DNA of 64,000 bases. It comes from Erythrobacter sp. YT30. GTDB lineage: Bacteria; Pseudomonadota; Alphaproteobacteria; Sphingomonadales; Sphingomonadaceae. The stretch covers positions 62,001 to 126,000 of the forward strand of contig NZ_LMAF01000002.1 in assembly GCF_001542875.1 (NCBI RefSeq), read 5' to 3'. Within the stretch, counting starts at the first letter, position 1, and each line of letters begins with the position of its first letter. The translations under genes were made by a program, and so were the position numbers. This document shows positions 52,622-61,256 of this stretch, one piece after another. The notes beneath the pieces were generated by a model. That model searched no databases, was not told the origin of the DNA, and worked only from the letters and a program-made list of their open reading frames with translations.

Positions 52622-53473
52622 CTAGGCCTTCAGCCGCTCGGCATGCCAGGCGATATGATCGGCCATGAATGTCGAGACGAAGAAATATGCGTGGTCATAC
52701 CCCTCTTGCAGCCGCAAGGTCAGCGGGATGCCCGCCGTCTCACACGCGGCTTTCAGTTTTTCTGGGCCAAGCCAGCTCAGAAACTCATCATCCGTCCCCT
52801 GATCGACTAGCAATTCAGGCAGCCTCGCGCCGTCTTCGATCAGAGCCACCGCATCGTATTCGCGCATTGCGGCCAGATCATCACCCAGAAAACGCGCAAA
52901 CACTTCGCGCCGGCGCTCAACTTGCGTGGGCGCGGTGATTGGTGCGAGCGCGCTTACGGATCGAAACCGGTCCGGGTTGCGCAAGGCAATGGTCAACGCG
53001 CCATGCCCGCCCATTGAATGGCCGAACAGAGATTGGCGATCGGTATCTATCGAAAATTGCTCAGCGATGAGCGCGGGCAGCTCATCCTCGATATAGCTGC
53101 GCATCTGGTAATGCGTCGCCCAGGGCTGCTCGGTTGCGTCGAGATAAAACCCTGCGCCTTTGCCGAAATCATACTCTTCCGGCGGGCTATCGGGCACATC
53201 ATCGCCGCGGGGCGATGTGTCCGGCGCCACCAGAATGATGCCATGTTCTGCGCACGCTTTGCGGTATTCGCCCTTTTCCATGACATTGGCATGGGTGCAG
53301 GTAAGGCCCGATAGATAAGTGAGCACTGGCAGCTTTTCGCCCGGTGCACGGTCGGGCACGTAAACGGCGAAAGTCATATCGCAATTGGTGGCGTTTGACG
53401 CGTGGCGATAGACGCCCTGCACGCCGCCATGGCTGCGCTGCTCGCTGATCGTTTCAAGCGTCTTAGAGGCCAT
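52622..53473 (-). CDS. fghA: S-formylglutathione hydrolase
   Basis: This enzyme hydrolyses S-formylglutathione to formate and glutathione, the step after FrmA in formaldehyde detoxification. The 283-residue alpha/beta hydrolase has SGLTCTHANVMEKGEYRK, PDTSPRG, and nucleophile Ser153 in LFGHSMGGHGALTIAL. DQGTDDEFL and the final GYDHAYFF supply Asp and His. It lies 5 bases downstream of the cupin gene and belongs to the frmA transcript. Confidence 0.96.
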   Translation of the reverse strand: MASKTLETISEQRSHGGVQGVYRHASNATNCDMTFAVYVPDRAPGEKLPVLTYLSGLTCTHANVMEKGEYRKACAEHGIILVAPDTSPRGDDVPDSPPEEYDFGKGAGFYLDATEQPWATHYQMRSYIEDELPALIAEQFSIDTDRQSLFGHSMGGHGALTIALRNPDRFRSVSALAPITAPTQVERRREVFARFLGDDLAAMREYDAVALIEDGARLPELLVDQGTDDEFLSWLGPEKLKAACETAGIPLTLRLQEGYDHAYFFVSTFMADHIAWHAERLKA

Positions 53474-53478
53474 GGGGA

Positions 53479-53847
53479 TCAGATCTCCACTGGATTAAAC
53501 GCGGTTTCAGGATCCCCGGTATTGGCGGTGTCCTTGGGATCGATGATGATCATCTTGACCTCGCCTTTTGGCACTCTCGGGAAGTGTTCGACACCGCGCG
53601 GCACGATGATCATTTCGCCGGGGCCGAGAACCTCGGTGCCTTCACGAAACTCCATATGTAGCTCGCCTTCGATGACCAGAAACAACTCATCGCTGTCGGG
53701 GTGCGCATGCCACTGGAAATCGCCCGAAGCTTTCGCAAGCCTGATTTCGTTGTCGTTGTAACGTCCGGCAATGCGCGGCGCCCAATGCTCATCGAACTGA
53801 GCAAACTTATCGGCCAGATTGACCTTGGATGGGGCGCCCGTGCTCAT
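53479..53847 (-). CDS. Cupin-domain protein
   Basis: This encodes a 122-residue single cupin. The metal-site motif WHAHPDSDELFLVIEGELHMEF (about residues 44-65) has His-x-His...Glu, and the second motif is PRGVEHFPRVPKG. It sits between frmA and fghA and overlaps the frmA stop by one base, so it is translated with the formaldehyde enzymes. A sensor, isomerase or detoxification role is possible; nothing in the sequence decides this. Confidence 0.88.
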   Translation of the reverse strand: MSTGAPSKVNLADKFAQFDEHWAPRIAGRYNDNEIRLAKASGDFQWHAHPDSDELFLVIEGELHMEFREGTEVLGPGEMIIVPRGVEHFPRVPKGEVKMIIIDPKDTANTGDPETAFNPVEI

Positions 53848-54953
53848 CAGTACACCACCACGCTGCGAATGCTTTCGCCTGCATGCATTAAGTCAAAGCC
53901 CTTGTTGATTTCCTCGAGCGATAACTGGTGCGTGATCATCGGGTCGATTGCGATCTTGCCGTTCATATACCAGTCCACGATTTTGGGCACATCGGTGCGG
54001 CCCTTTGCTCCGCCAAAGGCTGTGCCGCGCCAATTGCGGCCTGTGACGAGTTGGAATGGGCGGGTCGCGATTTCCTTGCCCGCTTCGGCGACGCCAATGA
54101 TGATCGACGTGCCCCAACCCTTGTGACAGCACTCCAGCGCATCGCGCATCACGTCGGTGTTGCCGGTGCAATCGAAGGAGTAATCCGCGCCGCCATCAAG
54201 CAATTCAACGAGATGCGCGACGACGTCTGATGTTTCCTTGGGATTGACGAAATCGGTCATTCCGAATCTCTCGCCCCATTCGCGCTTGGCAGGGTTGATA
54301 TCGACGCCGACGATCCGGTCTGCCCCGGCCATCTTTGCGCCTTGTATGACGTTAAGCCCAATCCCGCCGAGGCCGAAGACGACGACATTGTCTCCGGGCT
54401 GAACCTTTGCTGTGTTGGTGACTGCTCCGACGCCCGTGGTAACCCCGCAACCGACATAGCACGCGCTTTCAAAGGGCGCGTCGGTGCGGATCTTCGCGAC
54501 GGCGATTTCGGGCAGGACAATAAAGTTCGAGAATGTCGAACAGCCCATGTAGTGATAGATCGTCTCGCTCTTATAGCTCATGCGCGACGTGCCATCGGGC
54601 ATTAGGCCTTTGCCCTGCGTCTCCCGGATTGCGTTGCAAAGATTGGTCTTGCCCGAAAGGCACATTTTGCACTGGCGGCATTCGGGGGTGTAGAGCGGGA
54701 TGACGTGATCATCGGGAGCAACCGAAGTGACACCCGGCCCCACTTCGCGCACGATCCCGGCGCCTTCATGGCCCAAAACGCTCGGGAAAATCCCTTCGCT
54801 GTCAAAGCCATCGAGAGTGTATGCATCGGTATGGCAAATGCCGGTTGCCATCACTTCGACCAGCACCTCGCCCGCTTTGGGACCTTCCAGATCAAGCTCT
54901 ACGATTTCGAGCGGTTTTTTGGCTTCGAATGCGACGGCTGCTCTGGTTTTCAT
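53847..54953 (-). CDS. frmA: S-(hydroxymethyl)glutathione dehydrogenase (class III ADH)
   Basis: This zinc enzyme oxidises the formaldehyde-glutathione adduct to S-formylglutathione with NAD. The 368-residue protein has the catalytic zinc site [14 protein letters not shown] and GHEGAG, structural-zinc cysteines ([15 protein letters not shown]), and [21 protein letters not shown] for [15 protein letters not shown] near the C-terminus is diagnostic of class III. It heads the detox run with the cupin and fghA. Its ribosome site GGGAGGAG lies in one arm of a hairpin at 54962-55004. Confidence 0.97.
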   Translation of the reverse strand: MKTRAAVAFEAKKPLEIVELDLEGPKAGEVLVEVMATGICHTDAYTLDGFDSEGIFPSVLGHEGAGIVREVGPGVTSVAPDDHVIPLYTPECRQCKMCLSGKTNLCNAIRETQGKGLMPDGTSRMSYKSETIYHYMGCSTFSNFIVLPEIAVAKIRTDAPFESACYVGCGVTTGVGAVTNTAKVQPGDNVVVFGLGGIGLNVIQGAKMAGADRIVGVDINPAKREWGERFGMTDFVNPKETSDVVAHLVELLDGGADYSFDCTGNTDVMRDALECCHKGWGTSIIIGVAEAGKEIATRPFQLVTGRNWRGTAFGGAKGRTDVPKIVDWYMNGKIAIDPMITHQLSLEEINKGFDLMHAGESIRSVVVY

Positions 54954-54961
54954 CGGCTGCT

Positions 54962-55004
54962 CCTCCCGGTCTTTTGCGCATCGCTATGCGCGTGGGCCGG
55001 GAGG
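54962..55004 (-). promoter_or_regulatory. Nested hairpin between alternative oxidase and frmA, covering the frmA ribosome site
   Basis: The outer arms CCTCCCGG and CCGGGAGG (8 bp) and inner arms GCGCAT/ATGCGC (6 bp) can form a two-tier stem. On the minus strand the second outer arm (CCGGGAGG) contains the frmA Shine-Dalgarno, so folding could reduce frmA translation, or the stem could end AOX transcripts. No T-tract is present. The role is inference. Confidence 0.5.
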
Positions 55005-55017
55005 CGCAAGGCCGCAT

Positions 55018-55716
55018 TCAAGCTTCGCCGAGTTTCCGCCTCTTCTCGCGCGAACCCTCGCGCCGCTCATCGAGCGCATCGACAAAGCCGTGATTGACGT
55101 CGCGGTGCTCTGCCTCATCGGCGCGCACGGCGATGATCACGTCGCGCAGCCGCGCATTGTAGGGCAGTTGCCAATAATCAATCGCGATCTGCGGTGCAGG
55201 CACGTTCTCATGGCGTCCGGCATCCACTTCGGCGAGGTAAGCGGTGTAGCTGATGACCGCCTCTTCCTCGAAATAGCCGACCACGCGGTGCGCCGTGCGC
55301 GGGGCAAAGAGGTAAAGCCAGAAGTAGAAGTTGTAAAAGACGAGCTGCACAGCGACGATCAGAGCGCGCTCAAACCAGTTCGGTTGGGCGATCTCGATGA
55401 AGGTCATCAGGTGCATCCGCTCATTCTCGGCTTCATCGAGCAGCGTGCGGATCCAACCCTCATCATCGCGCATGCGGCGCAGCGAGCGAAGGTGCTGCCA
55501 CAATCCGCCAACCATGCCGGGAACAGCCGCGACAGTCTCCAATACGACAGCGCGGTGGCCATAGCGTTTGGCGAAGAAGGTATCGGCGAAAAACCGCAGC
55601 AGCTTCACAAAAGCAAACGCGATTTTGTCGCTGAGCGTTTGCGGCGCGTGGTGGCTGTCGATGACAGCATCTACGTTGACTTGACGAACAAGCGGGCGGG
55701 TATCGATATGTTTCAC
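55018..55716 (-). CDS. aox: Alternative oxidase (cyanide-insensitive quinol oxidase)
   Basis: AOX is a di-iron membrane protein that passes electrons from quinol to oxygen without pumping protons. The 232-residue protein has all ligand motifs in order: LET (Glu60), ENERMHL (Glu99, His102), the EEEA cluster (residues 150-153) and RADEAEH (Glu201, His204). Two hydrophobic stretches (about 63-75 and 116-138) fit membrane association. The start is GTG at 55716. It is a plant- and fungus-type oxidase that is patchy in bacteria but known in Novosphingobium and relatives. It lies upstream of frmA on the same strand, separated by a hairpin. Confidence 0.93.
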   Translation of the reverse strand: MKHIDTRPLVRQVNVDAVIDSHHAPQTLSDKIAFAFVKLLRFFADTFFAKRYGHRAVVLETVAAVPGMVGGLWQHLRSLRRMRDDEGWIRTLLDEAENERMHLMTFIEIAQPNWFERALIVAVQLVFYNFYFWLYLFAPRTAHRVVGYFEEEAVISYTAYLAEVDAGRHENVPAPQIAIDYWQLPYNARLRDVIIAVRADEAEHRDVNHGFVDALDERREGSREKRRKLGEA

Positions 55717-55861
55717 GGGGTACTCTCGAGTGATCCGCCCCTTCTACCCAATCCCATTATCGGGCGCCCTGGCTGGATCGCTGTCGGCACCATTTAAATA
55801 GCAATTTTCGCCGAATTTACTGCTGAATTGCACTCAAATAGTGTTCGATTTCGTGCAACAA

Positions 55862-56944
55862 TCAGAAGCCCAAGCTCTCCGCGACTGCAGAATTTACAAT
55901 CTTCCCCTGATGCACATTGAGGCCAGGGGCGAGGTGCGGATCATCCTCGCAAGCTTTGATGCCTTTGTTCGCAAGAGCCAATCCAAACGGCAGTGTCGCA
56001 TTGTTCAAGGCATAGCTAGACGTGTGCGGAACCGCGCCCGGCATATTGGCGACGCAATAGTGGATGATGTCGTCGACGAGATAAGTCGGATCGTTATGCG
56101 TGGTGGGCTTGGAAGTTTCAAAGCAGCCGCCTTGATCAATCGCCACGTCGACCAGAACCGCGCGATGTTTCATCAGGCCGAGCATATCGCGAGTGACAAG
56201 CCGCGGCGCGCTGGCACCGGGGATGAGAACAGCGCCGATGACCACGTCTGCTTCGGTGATCGCGTGTTCGATCGTGCCCGCATTGGAATAGCGCGTCGTC
56301 GCGCGTCCCTGAAACATATCGTCAAGTTCGCGGATGCGCGGGAGCGAACGGTCGAGGATTTCGACATTTGCGCCGAGGCCCACCGCCATGCGCGCCGCCT
56401 GTGTGCCAACAACGCCGCCGCCAATAATGACAACCTTGGCAGGAAGCACTCCGGGGACACCGCCCATCAGGATGCCGCGCCCGCCATGGACCTTGTGGCT
56501 CGAATGCGCGCTTGCCTCAATCGAGAGGCGTCCTGCAACTTCGCTCATCGGCGCAAGCAGCGGAAGCGAACCATCGGGCGCGGTCACGGTTTCATAGGCA
56601 ACGGCCGAAACGCCCGATTCCATAAGCCCGCGCGCCTGATCGGGATCGGGCGCGAGGTGGAGATAGGTAAAGAGAATTTGCCCTTCGCGAAGCTGCACCC
56701 ATTCGGTTGGCTGCGGCTCTTTGACTTTCACAATCATATCCGCGCGGGCGAAGACTTCTGCAGCGGTGTCGACAATCTCGGCACCGATTGAGGTGTAATC
56801 ATCATCGGTTTTGCTGATGCCCAGCCCTGCCCCGGTCTCGACAATCACCGAGTGCCCAGCTGCGATGTATTCACGCACCGATTCCGGCGTCAGGCCGACG
56901 CGAAATTCACTCGCTTTGATTTCCTTGGGAACACCAACCAACAT
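55862..56944 (-). CDS. ald: Alanine dehydrogenase
   Basis: This enzyme interconverts L-alanine and pyruvate plus ammonia with NAD. The 360-residue protein begins [20 protein letters not shown], contains [16 protein letters not shown], the NAD motif [20 protein letters not shown] and the active-site region [20 protein letters not shown]. It stands alone on its strand between the AOX promoter region and a 558-base gap. No Lrp-type regulator is next to it. The neighbouring lactate monooxygenase may share a pyruvate/lactate-utilising role. Confidence 0.96.
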   Translation of the reverse strand: MLVGVPKEIKASEFRVGLTPESVREYIAAGHSVIVETGAGLGISKTDDDYTSIGAEIVDTAAEVFARADMIVKVKEPQPTEWVQLREGQILFTYLHLAPDPDQARGLMESGVSAVAYETVTAPDGSLPLLAPMSEVAGRLSIEASAHSSHKVHGGRGILMGGVPGVLPAKVVIIGGGVVGTQAARMAVGLGANVEILDRSLPRIRELDDMFQGRATTRYSNAGTIEHAITEADVVIGAVLIPGASAPRLVTRDMLGLMKHRAVLVDVAIDQGGCFETSKPTTHNDPTYLVDDIIHYCVANMPGAVPHTSSYALNNATLPFGLALANKGIKACEDDPHLAPGLNVHQGKIVNSAVAESLGF

Positions 56945-57502
56945 GATTCGCCTCTCCTCATGGCAAGGAGCGCGAAAATACGGCAGGCGTAAGAAAATTA
57001 CAATCGGTTAAAACATGTCTGCGGCACCGCTCAGCGCGCAGCACAGGCTAACGTCCGATTATGAGAGGGAAATCCAACGCGAGAGAGCATTCATGAAGGT
57101 TTTGCGCTTTGGCATCGGGCGTATTCGCCCATAGCGTGCACGACGTGCGTTCTCGTCGTTGAGGCATGTTGTGCGGCCCATGCAATCTGGCCGGTTAGAC
57201 CGAATAGTTGGTATTTCCATTTTGTCGCGTCCCCGATTCGCGAATCGTTATGAGCGTTAACTATCATCTTAACTGTGGAAAAGTTAGCATCGAATTTACG
57301 CGAGGCCGGAAATTCACACGTATTTACGCCAGTTTCGGTCGAAACGTGCAAGCCGCGCGACAGATTATGGCGTGAGCGGGGTTTTTTCGCAAAAATCGCA
57401 AAATTACGTATCTTGACATTAAGGCGGGATTCAAGGGCCCATTTTGGAAGCCAGCCGCATGCAGTTTTGCCGAGTTAGCTGCCGCAATTTTCGCCCCGTT
57501 CT
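56945..57502. other. 558-base intergenic region with palindromes and GANTC sites
   Basis: No gene is supported; an 86-codon minus-strand frame at 57091-57351 looks accidental. A perfect 14-bp palindrome CGATTCGCGAATCG at 57234-57247 contains two GANTC (CcrM-type) sites. Close by are GTTTCGGTCGAAAC (57332-57345), two TTAA half-sites 8 bases apart (about 57257-57272) and TGTGGAAAA, one mismatch from a DnaA box. An AT-rich stretch and TTGACA follow near 57380-57420. The role is unknown. Confidence 0.5.
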
Positions 57503-58669
57503 CTACCGATCAGTTCGCTGCGCGCCTGCCGCCCGCACATCTGCCAGCGTCGGATAGCCATTCACTGCCATCAGCAAATCTGCCTCTGCCAAAATGGAAT
57601 TAAGGACGAACGCCGCACCCTCCGCTCCGCCAAGAGCAAGACCGTAAGTGTAAGGCCGCCCTACCCCCACAGCAGTCGCTCCAAGAGCAATAGCCTTGAT
57701 CGCATCGGTGCCTGATCGGATGCCGCTGTCAAACAGAACGGGCAGATCGCCTGCGGCCGCCACGACATCTGGCAAAAGATCAATCGTCGCGATCCCGCCA
57801 TTGGCTTGCCTGCCGCCATGGTTTGAACAGTAAATCGCGTCTGCCCCGTGATCGACGGCCTTCTTTGCATCGTCGGGATGGCAAATGCCTTTGAGGACAA
57901 TCGGCAGATCGGTCACGGATTTGAACCAGGCAATATCTTCCCATGTCAAAACCTGGCCGAATGTCGCCGCCCAGATCATGATTGCGGTTTCCGGATCCTC
58001 TTCAGGCGGTTTGGGAAGCAGTTTCAGGAATTCCGGATCGGTGAAGTAATTCTGCAAAACCTTGCCACGCAGCTGCGGGAAGTTTGACGCATTAAGATCG
58101 CGCGGGCGCCATCCCGTCACCCAAGTGTCGAGTGTCACCACCAGCGCCTTGTATCCCGCCTTTTCGGCGCGCTGGATCATGCTGGTCGCCACATCCTTGT
58201 TGCGCGAAGTGTAAAGCTGAAACCAGGCGGGCGTGTCTCCGCATGCGGTCTTCACATCCTCCAGCGGATCATTGGAAAGCGTCGAGGCGCAAAAGGGAAC
58301 ACCCGTCATCGCCGATGCCTTGGCCGCGGCCATATCTCCGTGGCGATCGCGCGATGCCTCCCCGTTAAGGCCAATCGGAGCCATGAAGAGCGGGGAGTGA
58401 AAAGTGTCTCCGAAAATTTCGATCGAGAGGTCCCGTTCGGCGCAATCGACCATCATGCGCGGGATCATGCCCCAATGATGAAAGGCAGATGCATTGGTGT
58501 CCTGCGTGTGTTCATCCCCGCAACCGCCCGCGACATAATTCGTCATCATCGGGCCCAATGCTTCGTGCGCGCGCTTTTCCAGTGTCGCGAAATCCACCGG
58601 GTAATCGGGCAGAATGCCTTTAAGCCCAGCATTGTAGATCGCGTTCTGCATCGCGCCGAAATAGGTCAT
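57503..58669 (-). CDS. L-lactate 2-monooxygenase-type FMN enzyme
   Basis: This encodes a 388-residue FMN-dependent alpha-hydroxy-acid oxidising protein. The family core is present: PIGLNGEASRDRHGD, the TLDTWVTGWRPRDL motif typical of lactate 2-monooxygenase rather than lactate dehydrogenase, LPIVLKGICHPDDA, and SNHGGRQANGG with the catalytic His. Monooxygenases of this type turn L-lactate and oxygen into acetate and CO2. Ribosome site AAGGAGAGGG precedes ATG 58669. Substrate assignment is from family resemblance. Confidence 0.85.
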   Translation of the reverse strand: MTYFGAMQNAIYNAGLKGILPDYPVDFATLEKRAHEALGPMMTNYVAGGCGDEHTQDTNASAFHHWGMIPRMMVDCAERDLSIEIFGDTFHSPLFMAPIGLNGEASRDRHGDMAAAKASAMTGVPFCASTLSNDPLEDVKTACGDTPAWFQLYTSRNKDVATSMIQRAEKAGYKALVVTLDTWVTGWRPRDLNASNFPQLRGKVLQNYFTDPEFLKLLPKPPEEDPETAIMIWAATFGQVLTWEDIAWFKSVTDLPIVLKGICHPDDAKKAVDHGADAIYCSNHGGRQANGGIATIDLLPDVVAAAGDLPVLFDSGIRSGTDAIKAIALGATAVGVGRPYTYGLALGGAEGAAFVLNSILAEADLLMAVNGYPTLADVRAAGAQRTDR

Positions 58670-58730
58670 GAAATCCCTCTCCTTGTTGGACGAGAGATTG
58701 AGCGCATGGCGCGCGCGAGGGCAAGTGGTT

Positions 58731-59084
58731 TTAGCTGACGAGCTTTTGAAGGCTCGGTCGGACCCGCAAGAAAACGATATAGAGCCGTTCGAGCACGCTC
58801 AGCACCGTCTTGTTGCGCGCGATCTGGCCCAGAAAGCGCATCGATGGAATGGCGCGCCACATGGCTGCAAAGGCAGCCGCGCCGCTCAGTACTTTTCCAT
58901 CTTCCTCGGCATGAAAGCGAGCGAGCAGTTCGGCCTGATCGATCGGGCAATTGGGATCGCCATTTTCCGAGACATCGACGAAGTTGATCGCATCGTCCCG
59001 GTCGAGCTTGCGCATCAAGGCGATCTCTCGCTGGCACAGCGGGCAGGCACCATCGTACCAGACTTTCAGCCGGCTATCGTTCAT
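58731..59084 (-). CDS. DCC-family thiol-disulfide oxidoreductase-like protein
   Basis: This encodes a 117-residue DUF393/DCC protein. The defining motif WYDGACPLCQREI (Cys14, Cys17) is near the start. Family members look like small thioredoxin-fold proteins; few have been studied. An in-frame ATG at 59120 would add 12 residues; the start at 59084 places the motif at the usual distance. It lies 61 bases upstream of the lactate monooxygenase start and probably shares its transcript. Confidence 0.87.
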   Translation of the reverse strand: MNDSRLKVWYDGACPLCQREIALMRKLDRDDAINFVDVSENGDPNCPIDQAELLARFHAEEDGKVLSGAAAFAAMWRAIPSMRFLGQIARNKTVLSVLERLYIVFLRVRPSLQKLVS

Positions 59085-59271
59085 CGTCTCGTTTGCGCTC
59101 TTCGCAGAAAGGCCATTCATAAAAAGGGATGTGCGCCTCTCTTGCGATAATTCAAGGCTTGCGCAGGGGCCATGCGATGGCCATTCGTGGGGCCAAACAT
59201 CAATGGGTTAGCGGCAAACTAGTGATCGCTGGCCAACGAGCAGAGCGCGACCGGGGCACAAAGGGGATATA

Positions 59272-60507
59272 ATGCGGGGCATTCTTGGCTGGATAAAACG
59301 CCACCCGATCATCACCGGCGTTGGCGTGATTGCGCTGCTGCTGATTGCTGCGAGCTTTATCTTTTCGGGCGGCCGCGATTACGAATATGTCGAAGACGAC
59401 GTGTCGCGCGGGGAGGTTACCCGTGTGGTGTCCGCCAGCGGCACTTTGCGCGCGTTGAACACGATCAATGTCGGCGCGGAAGTGTCCGGCCAGATCACCG
59501 CCGTCTATGTCGATTTCAATTCACCGGTCGAAAAAGGGCAATTGCTCGCGCAGATCGATCCCACTCGCCCGCGCGCTGCGGTGACACAGGCCCGCGCGCA
59601 GGTTGATCTCGCCCGTGCAAGCCTTGCGCAAGCAGAGGCCGCTATCGCCCGCGCGCGCACCGATGTCGCCGTGCAAACACGCGAGTTCAATCGCCGCAAG
59701 GAATTGGCCGAAAAAGGCTTTGTCTCGAGCGCCGGCCGCGATCAGGCGGAGAACCTTCTCGCTGCTGCCAACACCTCGCTCAGTACGGCGCAAGCCCAAG
59801 CCCAAAGCGCGCGTGCGCAGATTGCGCAGAGCCTTGCGAGCCTGCGCTCTTCCGAGCTCGACCTCTCTCGAACCCGCATCATTGCGCCGACAGGCGGCGT
59901 GGTGATCGATAAACTGGTCGAACCGGGCACCACGGTTGCCGCCAGTTTCCAGACGCCCAATCTCTTCACCATCGCTGCTGATACCAGCCGGATGCAGGTC
60001 GAAGCTGCCGTCGATGAAGCTGATATTGGCCAGGTGCGCGAGGGACAGGATGTCCGCTTTACGGTCGATAGCTACCCCGATGAAACCTTCGTCGCGAAAG
60101 TCCAGCAGATCCGGCAATCGGCAACGCAGGCACAGAGCGCAGTGAGCTATCTCGTCATCCTCGATGTCGACAATATCGATGGCAAATTGCTCACCGGGAT
60201 GACGGCGAATGTCGATATAATCACGGGAAAAAAGGATAATGTCCTGCGTGTGCCAGTCGCCGCGACCCGGTTCCTGCCACAAGAGCAGGATCGGCCTGAG
60301 GATGATGCCGAGGCGCAAGCCGAAGAAGAGAAAGACGCGTCCAATCAGGTCAATGTCTGGGTGCCGGGTGAAGACCCCTATCAGCCCCAACGCCAAGCCC
60401 TCACAATCGGCCTTCGCGGGGAAGATTATGTAGAAGTGACAAGCGGCCTCGATGAAGGACAAAATGTGCTCGTGAGATCGCGCGAAATCAGTAATGATGG
60501 CGATTGA
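59272..60507 (+). CDS. MacA-type periplasmic adaptor protein
   Basis: This encodes a 411-residue HlyD/MacA-family membrane-fusion protein. One N-terminal helix (HPIITGVGVIALLLIAASFI) anchors it. The lipoyl/barrel-sandwich domain (SASGTLRALNTINVGAEVSG) is split by a long helical hairpin (about residues 100-200, Ala/Gln/Arg-rich). The beta-barrel follows, with an acidic insertion (EDDAEAQAEEEKDAS, about 343-358). It connects the MacB-type ATPase/permease that follows to an outer-membrane channel encoded elsewhere. The three genes are spaced by 2 bases or less. Confidence 0.92.
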   Translation: MRGILGWIKRHPIITGVGVIALLLIAASFIFSGGRDYEYVEDDVSRGEVTRVVSASGTLRALNTINVGAEVSGQITAVYVDFNSPVEKGQLLAQIDPTRPRAAVTQARAQVDLARASLAQAEAAIARARTDVAVQTREFNRRKELAEKGFVSSAGRDQAENLLAAANTSLSTAQAQAQSARAQIAQSLASLRSSELDLSRTRIIAPTGGVVIDKLVEPGTTVAASFQTPNLFTIAADTSRMQVEAAVDEADIGQVREGQDVRFTVDSYPDETFVAKVQQIRQSATQAQSAVSYLVILDVDNIDGKLLTGMTANVDIITGKKDNVLRVPVAATRFLPQEQDRPEDDAEAQAEEEKDASNQVNVWVPGEDPYQPQRQALTIGLRGEDYVEVTSGLDEGQNVLVRSREISNDGD

Positions 60508-60509
60508 GC

Positions 60510-61256
60510 ATGACGGATCGTACAGCCTCGATGGGTGATGATGGGCCGCTGGTGGAAACACGCGGCCTCGTCAAATCATATACCCTCGGCGGCGAGACGA
60601 TCCATGCGGTCAACGATGTAAGCCTCTCCATCGAGCGCGGCGAATATGTCGCGATTATGGGGGCATCGGGCTCTGGCAAATCGACCTTTATGAACATGAT
60701 CGGTTGCCTTGATGTGCCGAGCCAGGGCGAAGTTTTGATCGACGGCATTCCCACGCGCGAAATGTCGAGCGATGAATTGGCCGATCTGCGCAATGCAAAA
60801 ATCGGCTTTGTCTTTCAGCAGTTCAATCTGCTCGCTCGCACCTCTTCGATCGACAATGTGGCGGTGCCGCTGATCTATGCAGGGCTGGACACCAAGACCC
60901 GGCGCGAGCGAGCGACGCAGAAATTGATCGAAATGGGCCTTGGCGAGAGGCTGCTGAACACCCCCGCAAAACTATCCGGCGGTCAACAGCAACGCGTTGC
61001 GATTGCGCGGGCTTTGGTGACGGAGCCGCTCATCCTGCTGGCTGACGAACCCACCGGCGCGCTCGATTCCAAAACCAGCGAAGACATCATGCAGGTTTTC
61101 GAGGAATTGAACGCTGCCGGGATCACGCTGATCGTCGTCACCCACGAAAGTGAAATTGCCGATCATGCCAAGCGCCGGATTGAATTTCGCGATGGCAAAG
61201 TGATTGAGGATCATAGGAACGAAAACCGCGTGGTTGCGCGTGAGGTGGACGCATAA
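60510..61256 (+). CDS. MacB-type ABC transporter ATPase
   Basis: This encodes a 248-residue ATPase of the MacB/LolD group. Walker A GASGSGKST, signature LSGGQQQRVAIARAL and Walker B LILLADEPTGALDSKT are all present. In E. coli MacB the ATPase and permease are one chain; here they are two genes, the ATPase ending at 61256 and the permease starting on the same base (TAATG). ATG at 60510 lies 2 bases after the adaptor stop. Substrates of this group include macrolides, peptides and lipids; the cargo here is unknown. Confidence 0.92.
   Translation: MTDRTASMGDDGPLVETRGLVKSYTLGGETIHAVNDVSLSIERGEYVAIMGASGSGKSTFMNMIGCLDVPSQGEVLIDGIPTREMSSDELADLRNAKIGFVFQQFNLLARTSSIDNVAVPLIYAGLDTKTRRERATQKLIEMGLGERLLNTPAKLSGGQQQRVAIARALVTEPLILLADEPTGALDSKTSEDIMQVFEELNAAGITLIVVTHESEIADHAKRRIEFRDGKVIEDHRNENRVVAREVDA

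Noticed and set aside
54727..55797. 356-codon plus-strand frame across frmA start and AOX
   Set aside because: It is antisense to two well-supported genes, crosses their boundary, and has no recognisable domain; a shadow of GC-rich coding DNA.
55841..56791. 316-codon plus-strand frame
   Set aside because: Antisense to alanine dehydrogenase over almost its full length; His/Arg-rich composition typical of shadow frames.
57257..57272. CtrA binding site
   Set aside because: The two TTAA halves are separated by 8 bases; the consensus needs 7, so I list it only as part of the intergenic region.
57091..57351. 86-codon minus-strand frame in the large gap
   Set aside because: Composition looks random, no ribosome site, and it overlaps the palindromic region; not supported as a gene.
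59521..60561. 346-codon minus-strand frame
   Set aside because: Antisense to the MacA-type adaptor and running into the ATPase gene; no domain seen.
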